DNA of 58,376 nt from Micromonospora avicenniae (GCF_900156065.1 NZ_FTNF01000031.1:1-58376); one strand, 5' to 3'; shown: positions 9,049 through 17,669, counted from the first letter of the stretch. Translations and numbers: made by a program. Notes: generated by a model not told the origin, from the sequence alone.

Positions 9049-9819
9049 TCAGAGCCAGTCGAACCACGACTTGGGCAGCAGCGCGTAGCCCACGAAGGCG
9101 ACCACGTCGAGGAGGGTGTGCGCCACGATCAGCGGCATCACCCGACGGGTGCGCAGGTAGAAGAGGCTGAACACCACGCCCATCACCGCGTTGCCGAGGA
9201 ACGCTCCGAAGCCCTGGTAGAGGTGGTAGCTGCCGCGCAGCAGCGCGCTGGCCGCGATGACCCCGCCGATCCGCCACTGGAGTTGCCGCAGCCGGGTGAC
9301 CAGGTAGCCGACCACGATCACCTCTTCCAGCACGGCGTTCTGCGCGGCGGCGAGGATGAGCACCGGCACGGCCCACCAGACGTCGGGGAGCGCGGCCGGC
9401 ACGAGCGTGGCGTTGATGCCGAGCTGCGCCGCCGCCCAGAACAGCGCCAGCCCCGGCAGCCCGATCAGCGCGGCCAGGCCGGCGCCGCGGACCAGGTCCG
9501 AACCGGGCCGCCGGGCGTCCAGGCCGAGCGTTCGCGCCGGGTCGCCCGGGTCCCGGCTCAGCAGGTGTACGGCGAGCAGCACGGGCAGCAGCGCGAACAC
9601 GATCCCGAGCAGCTGGTACGCCAGGTCCAGGTACGGCCGGGCCGACGCGGAGGTGTTCAGCGCGGCGGTCTGCTTGGAGAGGCCCCCGTGCGCGGTCAGC
9701 TTCGCGATGATCGAGACGACCGCGTAGACGGCGGACTGGCCGAGGGAGAGGCCGAGGACCAGCAGCGTCTCGGTCCCCAGCATCCGGCGGGACACCGGGC
9801 GGGTGAGCTCAAGGGTCAC
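9049..9819 (-). CDS. CPBP-family (CAAX-protease/bacteriocin-processing-like) membrane protein
   Basis: 256 aa from GTG 9819; the open frame extends far upstream, but that part is antisense to the flavohemoprotein and not real. It has about eight membrane segments. CPBP motifs are recognisable: 'NAVLEEVIVVGYLVTRL' (motif 1, EE present but the arginine of EExxxR is Val), 'RGSYHLYQG' (motif 2 His) and 'AHTLLDVVAF' (motif 3 His/Asp). Members are intramembrane glutamic-type proteases or non-proteolytic relatives. Loss of the motif-1 Arg leaves activity in doubt. It is divergent from the flavohemoprotein gene and shares its 145-bp promoter region. Confidence 0.8.
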   Translation of the reverse strand: MTLELTRPVSRRMLGTETLLVLGLSLGQSAVYAVVSIIAKLTAHGGLSKQTAALNTSASARPYLDLAYQLLGIVFALLPVLLAVHLLSRDPGDPARTLGLDARRPGSDLVRGAGLAALIGLPGLALFWAAAQLGINATLVPAALPDVWWAVPVLILAAAQNAVLEEVIVVGYLVTRLRQLQWRIGGVIAASALLRGSYHLYQGFGAFLGNAVMGVVFSLFYLRTRRVMPLIVAHTLLDVVAFVGYALLPKSWFDWL

Positions 9820-9878
9820 CGCACCACTCTGCCCGATGCGGGCGTACGGCGACCGCCCGAGGAGCCCTTGTGAGCTGA

Positions 9879-9895
9879 TCGCACATTCTGTGCGA
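9879..9895. promoter_or_regulatory. Perfect palindrome in the divergent CPBP/flavohemoprotein promoter region
   Basis: TCGCACA-TTC-TGTGCGA is a 7+3+7 perfect inverted repeat located 69 bp upstream of the flavohemoprotein start and 60 bp upstream of the CPBP start. The size and position fit an operator for a dimeric regulator; I cannot name the regulator. Confidence 0.45.
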
Positions 9896-9963
9896 CCGGT
9901 CAACACGCTCCGTGGAGATTCTGTGTTCGCCCCATTCGCGGTCAGGAGAGGGAGCGAGCCGGC

Positions 9964-11079
9964 ATGGAGAACTTCGAGCGGTTGCTCAAGGAGAGCTGGA
10001 CCCTGGTCGAGGAGCACCGGGAGCGGCTCAGCGAGCACTTCTACGCCCGACTGTTCCTGCTCGACCCGGAGCTGCGGCAGCTCTTCCCGGTGCAGATGCG
10101 CGGGCAGGGTGACCGGCTGCTCGAAGCGGTCATCACGGCGATCCACACCATCGGCGATCCGGAGAGCTTCGACGAGTTCCTCCGCGCGCTCGGCCGCGAC
10201 CACCGCAAGTACCACGTCGAGGCGGAGAACTACGCGACGATGGGTGTCGCCCTCATGGACGCGCTCCGCAGCACCGCGGGCGACGGCTGGAACCTCGAGT
10301 ACGACCAGGCGTGGCGGGACGCGTACGCGGCGATCTCGGAGAAGATGCTGGCCGGAGCGGCGGCCGACGAGAATCCGCCGTTCTGGCATGCGGAGGTGCT
10401 GACCCACGAGCGGCACGGCACCGACACGGCGGTGCTGACGGTACGCGCACTCCAGCATCCGCTGCCCTGGAAGGCCGGCCAGTATCTGAGCCTGGAGGTG
10501 CCGCGCTACCACCCGAGGGTGTGGCGGACGTACTCGGTGGCGAACGCCCCGAACGACGAGAACGTGCTGGAATTCCACGTCCGGTCCGCTGACGCCGGTT
10601 GGGTGTCCGGGGCGCTGGTTCGCCGGGTGAAGCCGGGTGAGCTGCTCCGACTCGCCGCGCCGATGGGCTCGATGACCCTGGACCGGACCTCGGAGCGGGA
10701 CATCCTGTGCGTGGCCGGTGGGGTCGGGCTCGCGCCGATCAAGGCGCTCGTGGAGGAGTTGGTCACCTACAACCGCACCCGCTGGGTGCACGTGTTCTAC
10801 GGGGCCCGCCAGGAGTCCGACCTGTACGGGCTGCCCGGGCTCCGCGAGCTGGTCGCCGCACACCCGTGGCTCTCGGTCACCCCTGCGTGCAGCGAGGACC
10901 CGGACTTCGACGGCGAGCTGGGAGACATCGCGGATGTGCTCGGCCGGTACGGGCCGTGGACGACGCACGACTGCTACGTCTCCGGTTCGGCTCCCATGGT
11001 CCGCTCGACGCTGCGGGTGCTCGCGGCCGACAACGTGCCGCCGCCGCGCATCCGGTACGACACCTTCGGCGAGATCTGA
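9964..11079 (+). CDS. Flavohemoprotein-type globin-coupled ferredoxin reductase (nitric-oxide dioxygenase-like)
   Basis: 371 aa. Residues 1-135 are a globin domain with B10 Tyr (Y27 in HFYARLF), proximal F8 His (H80 in GRDHRKY) and G5 Tyr (Y90). Residues 140-240 are the FAD domain with RTYS (188-191); residues 245-371 are the NAD(P) domain with 'GGVGLAPIKAL' and 'YGARQESDL'. Flavohemoglobins turn NO and O2 into nitrate using NAD(P)H in the cytoplasm. Catalytic globin residues are intact, but the protein is about 30 residues shorter than E. coli Hmp. GGAGAGGGAG precedes the ATG. Regulation may act through the palindrome at 9879. Confidence 0.9.
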   Translation: MENFERLLKESWTLVEEHRERLSEHFYARLFLLDPELRQLFPVQMRGQGDRLLEAVITAIHTIGDPESFDEFLRALGRDHRKYHVEAENYATMGVALMDALRSTAGDGWNLEYDQAWRDAYAAISEKMLAGAAADENPPFWHAEVLTHERHGTDTAVLTVRALQHPLPWKAGQYLSLEVPRYHPRVWRTYSVANAPNDENVLEFHVRSADAGWVSGALVRRVKPGELLRLAAPMGSMTLDRTSERDILCVAGGVGLAPIKALVEELVTYNRTRWVHVFYGARQESDLYGLPGLRELVAAHPWLSVTPACSEDPDFDGELGDIADVLGRYGPWTTHDCYVSGSAPMVRSTLRVLAADNVPPPRIRYDTFGEI

Positions 11080-11096
11080 GGCTTTCCTCCCCCCAT

Positions 11097-11136
11097 CCGG
11101 GGTGCGTGCCCCTGCCCCCTGGGGCACGCACCCCGG
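11097..11136 (+). terminator. Terminator of the flavohemoprotein gene
   Basis: A perfect 16-bp GC stem (11097-11112 with 11121-11136) and 8-nt loop, 17 bp past the stop. Confidence 0.8.
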
Positions 11137-11176
11137 CCCCCGCCCCCGCACCGGGCTCGACACCCGGATGCGGAAG

Positions 11177-12700
11177 TCAGTACCGCCATGGCCGGCCGGT
11201 CTCGCGGTATTCCTCCACCGGGACCAGCGGCACGCCGGGCGTCATCCGGTCGAGATACAACCGCCCCTCCAGATGATCGATCTCGTGTGCGACGAGCCGC
11301 GCCATCCCGAATTCGAACGAGGTGATGATCCGGCTGCCGTCCCACTGGGCGTGCTCCACGTCGAGCCGCAGCGGTCGAGGTACGAGACCTCGGTGGTCGA
11401 AGAAGGAGAGACAGCCTTCGTACTGTTCGTCCGTGTCGGGCGAGACGTCGACCACCCGCGGGTTGAGCAGCACGACCGGCTCGGCGTTCCGGTCCGGGGG
11501 CCGGACCACGGCCACCGCCCGGACGACGCCGAGTTGCGGCGCCGCGATCCCGACGCCCTTGCTGAACGGATGCAGTTCGTCGAGGCGTACGAGGGTCGCG
11601 CTGAGCCGGTCGACCAGCGCCCTGGCGTCCGGTTCCTCGGCAGGCAGGTCGAACGGGCGCGCGGCCTGTCGCAGCAGGTCGTCACCGCGCTGCACCACGC
11701 CCAGCGCACGCATCCGGTCGCTCGGGCGGATCCGGCCGTTCGGCGGGGTGTCGTGCTCCGGCTCCGGCCGGGCCCGGAACCGCCATTGCATCCGGTAGCG
11801 GGCGTTCAGCGGCGGGTCCTCGGTCTCCCACTCGAAGATCACGCGATCGCCCTCGTCGTGCCGCTGCACCGGGGTGCGTAGCGGGCCTTCCTCCGCCGAG
11901 AGTGAGGTCTCCGCGCCCCAGACCTGTGGATCGAGGGCCGCCGGCAGATCCAGCCGTACGGCGAGGTGCCGGGTGGGTAGCCGAACCGCCCGCTGGAACC
12001 AGGGTCCCCACTTCTCCGCCCCGACCCGGTAGGTGTACTCGATGGTGGCCCGGTCGCCCGGGTAGAGCGGGAAACGCCGATCGCCGTTGTCGAAGAGGAG
12101 CCAGACCTCCTTGAACGCGTCCCGATCGTGCTTGGCTCGCCAGTGCATCGGCTCCCGCTCGCCGCCGTCGTCCCGGTACGCACGCAGTTGGAGTTCCGCG
12201 AAGGTGAGCGGATGTTCCCGGTGGTGCCGGTTCGAACGGCCCGGGTCGTTCGGGTAACGGTCGACCGCCACCCGTACCAGGTAGCGGGTGACCGGTTCGG
12301 TGCCGGCGTTGTAGAGCTGCCGCCGGATCACGCACCGGTAGCCCCCGTCGGTGTGGCTGAGGGTGGCGGATTCGCGCTCGACGATCAGGCCGGTGCCGGG
12401 GGGAAGCCACTGCCCGGGCGGGGGCAGCTCACGGTGCGCCTGCCCGTTGCGGGCCTGCCGCGCGTCGTCGTACTCACGAAAGCGCTGCCAGATCGCGCCG
12501 CCGGCCTCCAGGACGGCTTCTGCCCGTCGGGCGAAATCCTCGGTCGGGCGGTGTCGCCGGCCCTCGACGTGGCTGACGTACGACGGGTCGAAGCCCATCA
12601 GCACGGCCAACTGTTTCTTGGACAGCCCCCGCCCGGTCCGTCGGCGGGCGAGTTCGGCGGCAAAGGAGTCGACAGCGCGATCGAGGGGTGAGGTGGTCAT
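11177..12700 (-). CDS. XRE-family HTH regulator fused to a complete peptide-deformylase domain
   Basis: 507 aa; ATG 12700 is preceded by GAGGAA at five bases. Residues 10-70 form an XRE helix-turn-helix (LSKKQLAVLMGFDPSYVSHVE). Residues 90-320 are a beta-rich middle region of the kind seen C-terminal to some actinobacterial XRE regulators (aromatic-rich, 'YPGDRATIEYTY'). Residues 325-507 are a peptide deformylase with all three motifs: GVGIAAPQ (382-389), EGCLS (428-432) and HEIDH (472-476), giving Cys430, His472, Glu473 and His476 as metal and catalytic residues. A standalone deformylase removes formyl from nascent proteins; here the enzyme domain is tied to a DNA-binding domain. The frame is continuous, with no sign of a sequencing fusion. 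It is monocistronic. Confidence 0.85.
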   Translation of the reverse strand: MTTSPLDRAVDSFAAELARRRTGRGLSKKQLAVLMGFDPSYVSHVEGRRHRPTEDFARRAEAVLEAGGAIWQRFREYDDARQARNGQAHRELPPPGQWLPPGTGLIVERESATLSHTDGGYRCVIRRQLYNAGTEPVTRYLVRVAVDRYPNDPGRSNRHHREHPLTFAELQLRAYRDDGGEREPMHWRAKHDRDAFKEVWLLFDNGDRRFPLYPGDRATIEYTYRVGAEKWGPWFQRAVRLPTRHLAVRLDLPAALDPQVWGAETSLSAEEGPLRTPVQRHDEGDRVIFEWETEDPPLNARYRMQWRFRARPEPEHDTPPNGRIRPSDRMRALGVVQRGDDLLRQAARPFDLPAEEPDARALVDRLSATLVRLDELHPFSKGVGIAAPQLGVVRAVAVVRPPDRNAEPVVLLNPRVVDVSPDTDEQYEGCLSFFDHRGLVPRPLRLDVEHAQWDGSRIITSFEFGMARLVAHEIDHLEGRLYLDRMTPGVPLVPVEEYRETGRPWRY

Positions 12701-13019
12701 CGGCTTCCTCGTGGCCGGGAGTATCAGTTTCACGTTCCGTGGCCGAACACACACGGAACTGCCACCTTGCCGACAATCTGCTTGACAATTAACCGACGGC
12801 CGTCGATCCTCTGGCGCCCGGCCGGACAGCCGGTGCGTTTTTCCGGTACCGGCAGGGGTATCAACGGCTGGCACGTGACGTTGCCGCCTGCGGAGACAGG
12901 AAGCCCGAAGGTGACCCATGCCTCGGCATCCGCCGGGGTCCGACCTTCCCGGAATCGGGGATCTGTGGTTAGGCTAGCCTTAGCTCAACGGACTTCACGG
13001 GGGTACGGGGGATGATCGA
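12701..13019. other. 319-bp divergent intergenic region
   Basis: It lies between the XRE-deformylase gene and the FhuF-like gene. A consensus TTGACA at 12782-12787 and nearby AT-rich bases stand out in otherwise GC-rich DNA and may belong to a promoter; no matching -10 could be fixed. The iron box at 12969 lies at its right end. No gene is supported. Confidence 0.5.
12969..12987 (+). promoter_or_regulatory. IdeR/DtxR-type iron box
   Basis: TTAGGCTAGCCTTAGCTCA matches the 19-bp DtxR/IdeR consensus TTAGGTTAGSCTAACCTAA at 15 of 19 positions and lies 33 bp upstream of the FhuF-like start. Iron-loaded IdeR/DmdR would repress here, giving expression under iron starvation. Confidence 0.7.
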
Positions 13020-13814
13020 GTGACAGCGGTGATGCCGAGCCGCGCCCTCGCGGCCGCCCCGCTGGCTCCGGTCACGGCGGCTCTGCGCGCCATGTTCGGC
13101 ACCGACGACGTGCCGAGCCTCGCGCCCGGCCTGACGGTCACCGATGAGATCGGCTGGATTCCGGCCACCGCCCTGATCGACGGCACCCGGCTTCCGGATC
13201 TCCTGCGCGCCGCTGCCGAGCAGTGGGGCGGCACTCCGCACGCCTGCGCCGCATTGGCCTGGAAGTCGTACAGCTACTGGAGCGCCCTGCCGGTGGCGCT
13301 CGGCTGGGCCTCGGCCCGACGAGTGCCGCTGCTCGACCCGTCCGACGTCCTGGTCCACTTCGAGGATCGCCGCCCCCTGCTCACCCTCGGGCTGCGCCAC
13401 TCGACCACCGTGGCGGTGCTGCCCGGTGACCCGCTGGCCCTCACCGGCGGCCTCGGGGTGCGGATCGTGGCCGACGAGGCCGAGTTGCTCGACGCGCTGC
13501 GCGCCTCACTGCTGGATGCCCACCTGCTGCCGATGATCGAGGCGATCCAGACGCAGGTGCGGATCGGCACCCGTACGCTTCTCGGCTCGGTCGCCTCCGG
13601 CCTCTCGAACGGGCTGCTGCGGGCGGCGGACGTGCTGCCCGGCTCGTCGGCGGACACGATCACCACCCTGCTCGACGCCCTCGGCCTGCAGGATCTGGTC
13701 GAACTGGTGCCCGGCCCGGGCGGCGAGCCGACCGTGCAGCGACGCACCTGCTGCCTGGCCTTCACCCTGCCGCAGCCGAAGATCTGCCGGGGCTGCTGCG
13801 TCAGCCAGGCCTGA
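13020..13814 (+). CDS. FhuF-type (2Fe-2S) ferric-siderophore reductase-like protein
   Basis: 264 aa from GTG 13020, with a GGGGG(A) stretch upstream. The diagnostic part is the C-terminal cluster site: C244-C245-x10-C256-x2-C259, the exact FhuF spacing for a [2Fe-2S] cluster. The rest ('TPHACAALAWKSYSYWSALPVALGWA') is the helical domain of actinobacterial FhuF/IucA-like C-terminal proteins. FhuF releases iron from ferric siderophores in the cytosol by reduction. The iron box just upstream supports an iron-uptake role. No siderophore genes lie nearby, so its substrate is open. Confidence 0.85.
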   Translation: MTAVMPSRALAAAPLAPVTAALRAMFGTDDVPSLAPGLTVTDEIGWIPATALIDGTRLPDLLRAAAEQWGGTPHACAALAWKSYSYWSALPVALGWASARRVPLLDPSDVLVHFEDRRPLLTLGLRHSTTVAVLPGDPLALTGGLGVRIVADEAELLDALRASLLDAHLLPMIEAIQTQVRIGTRTLLGSVASGLSNGLLRAADVLPGSSADTITTLLDALGLQDLVELVPGPGGEPTVQRRTCCLAFTLPQPKICRGCCVSQA

Positions 13815-13875
13815 CCGGCGGTCTCGTCCGGCGGAGCGTTGGAACAGAAGCCGACGGCATCCGCGAGCGGAGCGT

Positions 13876-15699
13876 TCAGTCGGTCAGTGGGCGGACGTCC
13901 CATAGCCAGACACCGCGCGTGAAAACCGGCTCGATCCCGGTCAGCTCGGTCATCCCCCGACGCAGCGCCTCCGCCTGCCGGTGCGGTCCGAGGATCACCA
14001 CACCGGCCCGCCAAAACCGCAGGTCGTCGACCGCGTTCACCCGGCTCTGCGGGGTGATCGGCGGCACCGCTCCGGTCTGCCGGATCACGGTGAAGAAACT
14101 ACTGGTGGGGCGGGGCGGGGCGGTGAAGAGAGCCGCACCCCGCTCCTCCGCGTGCGGCCGGTCGTCCGGGCCGAGGAAGTAGCCCCGGGCCAGGGGCATC
14201 TCCAGCCGGGTGACGGCCGACCAGCGCAACGGCTCGGCGTAGTTGGTGTCCGGCAACGGCAGCGTGACCACGCTTCGACCGCCTGCCACGTACGGGCGCC
14301 AGGCCCCGGACGTGACGAATCCCGGGACCGGGTTGAGGTGGGTCGCCGGCAGGGGCGTGGGCAGGATCGGCAGCAGGGCCATGGCGAGCACGGTCACCGT
14401 CCAGAAGCGGATGCGGGGTCGCGCGCTCGAATGCCGTACGGCAAGCTTCCGGGCGCACTCGGCACCGAGCGCGAGCAGCAGTCCGATGATCGGGGTGAGG
14501 GCCAGCGCCCACCGGGTCGGCACCACCGAGTGCAGGATCGGCAGGTCCTCGAGGGGAGCCCAGAGGCTCGGCACACCCGTCTCCCGACCGTCGAAGACCA
14601 CCTCCCGGCCGAGTGAGAGCACCGCGAAGAGCAGGCCGAGCACGGCCAGGGCGAGCGCCAGCAGGTTACGTCTCAGCCACCAGATCAGGGCGATCACCAG
14701 CACCACCAGCGCCCAGCCGAAGAAGCTGTTCTCCTCGGTCGGGTTCTTCGCCAGTCCCTCTGCGGTACGGGCGTTGCCTGCCAGCGACTCGCGGGAGTAC
14801 GCCACGAACGACGCGAGGTCGCTCGAGTAGCCCCGGATCAGCCGGGACAGCCCGGTGTACGACCCCGGTCCGAAGAACTGCACGTAGAGCGGGTACGCGA
14901 GCGCCACCGCAGCGACGGCGGCGGCGACCCCGAGACCGGCGAGGAAGGGGCGAACGCGTTGTCTCAGGTCCGGGCGGCCGATGGCGAAGACCAGCAGCAC
15001 GACGCCCAGCCCGATCGCGGCCATCAGCAGTATCTCGAGGTTGAGGAACGCCTGCCAGATGATCACCAGCGCGAGCAGTACGCCGTTGCGCAACCAGCGA
15101 TCCGGCTCGGCGAGGCGCATGGTGCGCCAGATGATCAGGGGCACCACGAACTGGGACACGATGTTCGGATGCGCGTTCGCGTGGGACACCATGGCCGGCG
15201 CGAACGCGCAGAACGCCGCGCCCAGCCAGGCCGGGCCACGGGAGCCGACCAGCACGCGGGAGAAGAGGAAATACCAGGCGACCCCGGTCGCGATCATTCC
15301 GAAGGTGAGAAAGAGCAGGAACGAGGTACGGGGCCCGAACAGCAGGGTGATCGGCGTAAGCGGCAGCGAAACGGATAATACCGACGTATTCGCCGCCAAA
15401 TTGACGCCGTCCGGCACATTCATCTGGTCCGAGTGGAACGGGTACGCGAATTGCGTGACCACTCGCGCACCGTGCGCCATCATCCACTCGAACTGCGCCT
15501 GATCCGACCGGTTGTCCCGAATACCGTTGCGCGGGTCGAGCCAGAGCCGTGCGGTCACCCAAAAAGCCAGCGCCACGAAGCTCAGCAGGGCGAGGACGTC
15601 GATCCGTGGCCCCCACGCCGAGCGCTCCCCCCGGTCGACACCCTCCGCCGCATCGCCCACGGAGCCGCCTTTGGGTTCGCCCGGGTCAGGAGTAGTCAT
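13876..15699 (-). CDS. Polytopic GT-C-like membrane glycosyltransferase, putative
   Basis: 607 aa from ATG 15699, with no clear ribosome site, so translation may be leaderless. About ten to twelve membrane helices span residues 30-460, followed by a soluble C-terminal domain of about 140 residues. After TM1 the first outer loop carries acidic residues (RDNRSDQAQFEWMMAHG), as in GT-C enzymes that use polyprenyl-phosphate sugars. No family signature is strong enough for a substrate. The adjacent divergent methyltransferase starts 211 bp away, which suggests a shared cell-envelope or glycolipid role; this is inference. Confidence 0.75.
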   Translation of the reverse strand: MTTPDPGEPKGGSVGDAAEGVDRGERSAWGPRIDVLALLSFVALAFWVTARLWLDPRNGIRDNRSDQAQFEWMMAHGARVVTQFAYPFHSDQMNVPDGVNLAANTSVLSVSLPLTPITLLFGPRTSFLLFLTFGMIATGVAWYFLFSRVLVGSRGPAWLGAAFCAFAPAMVSHANAHPNIVSQFVVPLIIWRTMRLAEPDRWLRNGVLLALVIIWQAFLNLEILLMAAIGLGVVLLVFAIGRPDLRQRVRPFLAGLGVAAAVAAVALAYPLYVQFFGPGSYTGLSRLIRGYSSDLASFVAYSRESLAGNARTAEGLAKNPTEENSFFGWALVVLVIALIWWLRRNLLALALAVLGLLFAVLSLGREVVFDGRETGVPSLWAPLEDLPILHSVVPTRWALALTPIIGLLLALGAECARKLAVRHSSARPRIRFWTVTVLAMALLPILPTPLPATHLNPVPGFVTSGAWRPYVAGGRSVVTLPLPDTNYAEPLRWSAVTRLEMPLARGYFLGPDDRPHAEERGAALFTAPPRPTSSFFTVIRQTGAVPPITPQSRVNAVDDLRFWRAGVVILGPHRQAEALRRGMTELTGIEPVFTRGVWLWDVRPLTD

Positions 15700-15909
15700 A
15701 ACAATTCGGAGCGTAGTCAGCCTAAGGCGTGCACGTGACACGTTTCGGGGTACTGCCGTACTATGTGCCGGGTTCGCCGACCGCCGATCACGCGCCACCC
15801 CCGACCGCATTTCGGCCATCAGGTTCCCCCGATTCTTCTGCCGTCCGCGCGGATGATTCACTCTGTCGGTCCAGGCGCGGGTCGAGTTCATACCGTGAGG
15901 AATCGACGC

Positions 15910-16620
15910 ATGGCAGAAATCACTGGTGATCAGCGCGTCCAGTCCGAGGTGCTGGAGGGTCTCGCGACCGCGGTCAACCACCGCCGCTGGTTCGTCGAGC
16001 TGGCCGTGCCGTACCTGGGAGACAATCCGATCGAGATCGGCAGCGGGCTGGGCGACTACGCACTGGAGTGGTCCGAGCACACACCTCGGTTCACCGCCAC
16101 CGAGGCGGACCCGGACCGCCTGGTCCGGTTGAAGGAGCGGCTGGCCGACCAGCCGAACATCGACGTCCGGGAGATGCTGCTGCCGCACTCCGAGCGCGGG
16201 GACTACAGCGCGGCGGTCTCGTACAACGTGCTCGAACACATCGAGGACCACGTGCTCGCGCTGAGCAGCATGCGCGAGCTGGTCCGGCCGGGCGGCGCGG
16301 TCATCATCATCGTGCCGGCCTTCCAGTTCGCCATGAGCCCGGCGGACATCGCCACCGGACACGTGCGCCGGTACACGAAGAAGACGCTCGCGGCGGCGAT
16401 GACCGAGGCCGGACTGACGGTGGAGAAGATCCACTACGCCAACGCGCTCGGCCTGCTCGGCTACTTCATGGCGACGAAGGTCTTCCGGCTCATGCCGAAA
16501 GAGGGCCCGATGGTCAAGATCTACGACACGCTCGTACTTCCGGCGACGAAGGCCGCCGAGCAGATGGCCCGCCCTCCGTTCGGGCAGTCCGTCTTCGCCG
16601 TGGCCCGCGTCCCGGCCTGA
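15910..16620 (+). CDS. Class I SAM-dependent methyltransferase
   Basis: 236 aa; ATG 15910 is preceded by GAGGAA. Motif I is 'IEIGSGLGDYALEW', the acidic motif II follows ('FTATEADPDRL'), and the post-I region reads 'AAVSYNVLEHIEDHVLAL...RPGGAVIIIVPAF', typical of Methyltransf_11/UbiE-like small-molecule enzymes. The C-terminal half ('GHVRRYTKKTLAAAMTEAGL') is common in methyltransferases of sugar or lipid pathways. It faces a GT-C-like gene divergently; a role in envelope glycan methylation is possible but not shown. Confidence 0.88.
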   Translation: MAEITGDQRVQSEVLEGLATAVNHRRWFVELAVPYLGDNPIEIGSGLGDYALEWSEHTPRFTATEADPDRLVRLKERLADQPNIDVREMLLPHSERGDYSAAVSYNVLEHIEDHVLALSSMRELVRPGGAVIIIVPAFQFAMSPADIATGHVRRYTKKTLAAAMTEAGLTVEKIHYANALGLLGYFMATKVFRLMPKEGPMVKIYDTLVLPATKAAEQMARPPFGQSVFAVARVPA

Positions 16621-16644
16621 TCACGCACCCTCCCCGCGAGCCCA

Positions 16645-16678
16645 CGATGGCCGGCCCGCATCGCGAGGCCGGCCATCG
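16645..16678. terminator. Bidirectional hairpin between convergent genes
   Basis: A perfect 12-bp stem (16645-16656 with 16667-16678) with 10-nt loop, located between the methyltransferase stop (16620) and the PEBP gene stop (16709). Confidence 0.75.
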
Positions 16679-16708
16679 AAGGGGATCACGGGGGAGCGCT
16701 GGCTCAAC

Positions 16709-17245
16709 TCACTTGCTCTGGTAGGTCGGACGGATGACCGCCCGAGCCAGGGTGTGGAACGCCAGATTGAACCCGACGTACGCCGGGGTGGCGTCCGGGG
16801 TCAGGTCCAAGCGGTCGACGTCCAGGGCGTGCACCGCGAAGACGTACCGGTGCGGGCGGTCCCCGCTCGGCGGCGCGGCGCCGCCGTAGCCCTGCTCGCC
16901 GTAGTCGTTACGGACCGGGAAGGCCCCGCCGAGATCGGCGCCCGCGCCACCCGCGCCCCGCGGTAGCTGGGTGACGCCGGCCGGCACGTTGACCAGCACC
17001 CAGTGCCAGAATCCACTGCCGGTCGGGGCATCCGGGTCGAAGCAGGTGACCGCGAAGCTCTTGGTGTCGGCCGGGAAGTCCGACCAGGTGAGCTGCGGGG
17101 AGAGATTCTCACCGCCCATGCTCGGGTGCGCGTGCCGTACGTCCATCGGCTCGCCGTTCTGCACGTCGTCGCTGGTGAGCGTGAACGACGGCACGGTCGG
17201 CAGCAGTTCGTACGGGTCCGGGGCGATCGGTCGTTCCAAGGTCAT
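16709..17245 (-). CDS. YbhB/YbcL-family (PEBP, Raf-kinase-inhibitor-like) protein
   Basis: 178 aa; GAAGGA lies nine bases before ATG. The bacterial PEBP ligand-pocket motifs are present: 'SPQLTWSDFP', 'FAVTCFDPDAPTGSGFWHWVLVNVP' (DPDAP and the HW signature) and 'GGAAPPSGDRPHRYVFAVHALD' (G-x-x-PP...HRY). Homologues are cytosolic or secreted phosphate/phospholipid-binding proteins; the bacterial role is poorly defined. There is no signal peptide, so it is cytoplasmic. Confidence 0.92.
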   Translation of the reverse strand: MTLERPIAPDPYELLPTVPSFTLTSDDVQNGEPMDVRHAHPSMGGENLSPQLTWSDFPADTKSFAVTCFDPDAPTGSGFWHWVLVNVPAGVTQLPRGAGGAGADLGGAFPVRNDYGEQGYGGAAPPSGDRPHRYVFAVHALDVDRLDLTPDATPAYVGFNLAFHTLARAVIRPTYQSK

Positions 17246-17391
17246 CGAGACGCGTCCTTCCGATGTGCGCGCGAACGTCCTGTGATCTTCTTACCCTGCC
17301 GCGCCGGAGCATTCGACCGGAAGCGGCAGGTGCGGATGCGCCGTTCGTCTCATTACCGTTGGTTCCAGGCAAACGTTCCAGGAGAAATCTC

Positions 17392-17550
17392 TTGACCAGC
17401 ATCTGGCGTGACTTCTTCGCAGCGGTCGTGACCGCCTTCCGGCACCGGCCGGACGAGCGGGCGACCGCCGAGGAGCGCCGCCGCGCCGTCCAGCGACTGG
17501 CCGAGGAGAAGATCCGTGAGCAGCGCCGGGAGCCGGACGCGCAGGAGTGA
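17392..17550 (+). CDS. Small basic/acidic helical protein (52 aa)
   Basis: TTG 17392 follows AGGAGA(AATCTC) and opens a 52-codon frame with strong GC third-position bias. An N-terminal amphipathic segment (TSIWRDFFAAVVTAF) is followed by a highly charged helix (RATAEERRRAVQRLAEEKIREQRR). No family is recognised. It sits just outside the left att copy, so it belongs to the chromosome backbone rather than the element. Confidence 0.55.
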   Translation: MTSIWRDFFAAVVTAFRHRPDERATAEERRRAVQRLAEEKIREQRREPDAQE

Positions 17551-17609
17551 GGAGCCGCGGCGCACCGGCGATCCCGCCGGTGACCTCGGCGGTCCTGCCG
17601 TTCAACAGA

Positions 17610-17669
17610 GCGGAGGGTGTGGGATTCGAACCCACGAAGAGGTTGCCCCCTTACCGGTTTTCAAGACCA
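17610..17669 (-). repeat. attL/attR-type copy of the tRNA-Ser 3' segment
   Basis: These 60 bp are identical to 23228-23287, the 3' part of tRNA-Ser(TGA) from the anticodon loop to the discriminator. The sequence past 17669 does not form the rest of a tRNA, so this is the displaced chromosomal 3' end left by tRNA-targeted integration. It marks the left border of the element. Confidence 0.92.

Noticed and set aside
9820..11163. N-terminal extension of the CPBP open frame
   Set aside because: It is antisense to the flavohemoprotein and lacks membrane or CPBP sequence; the real start is near 9819.
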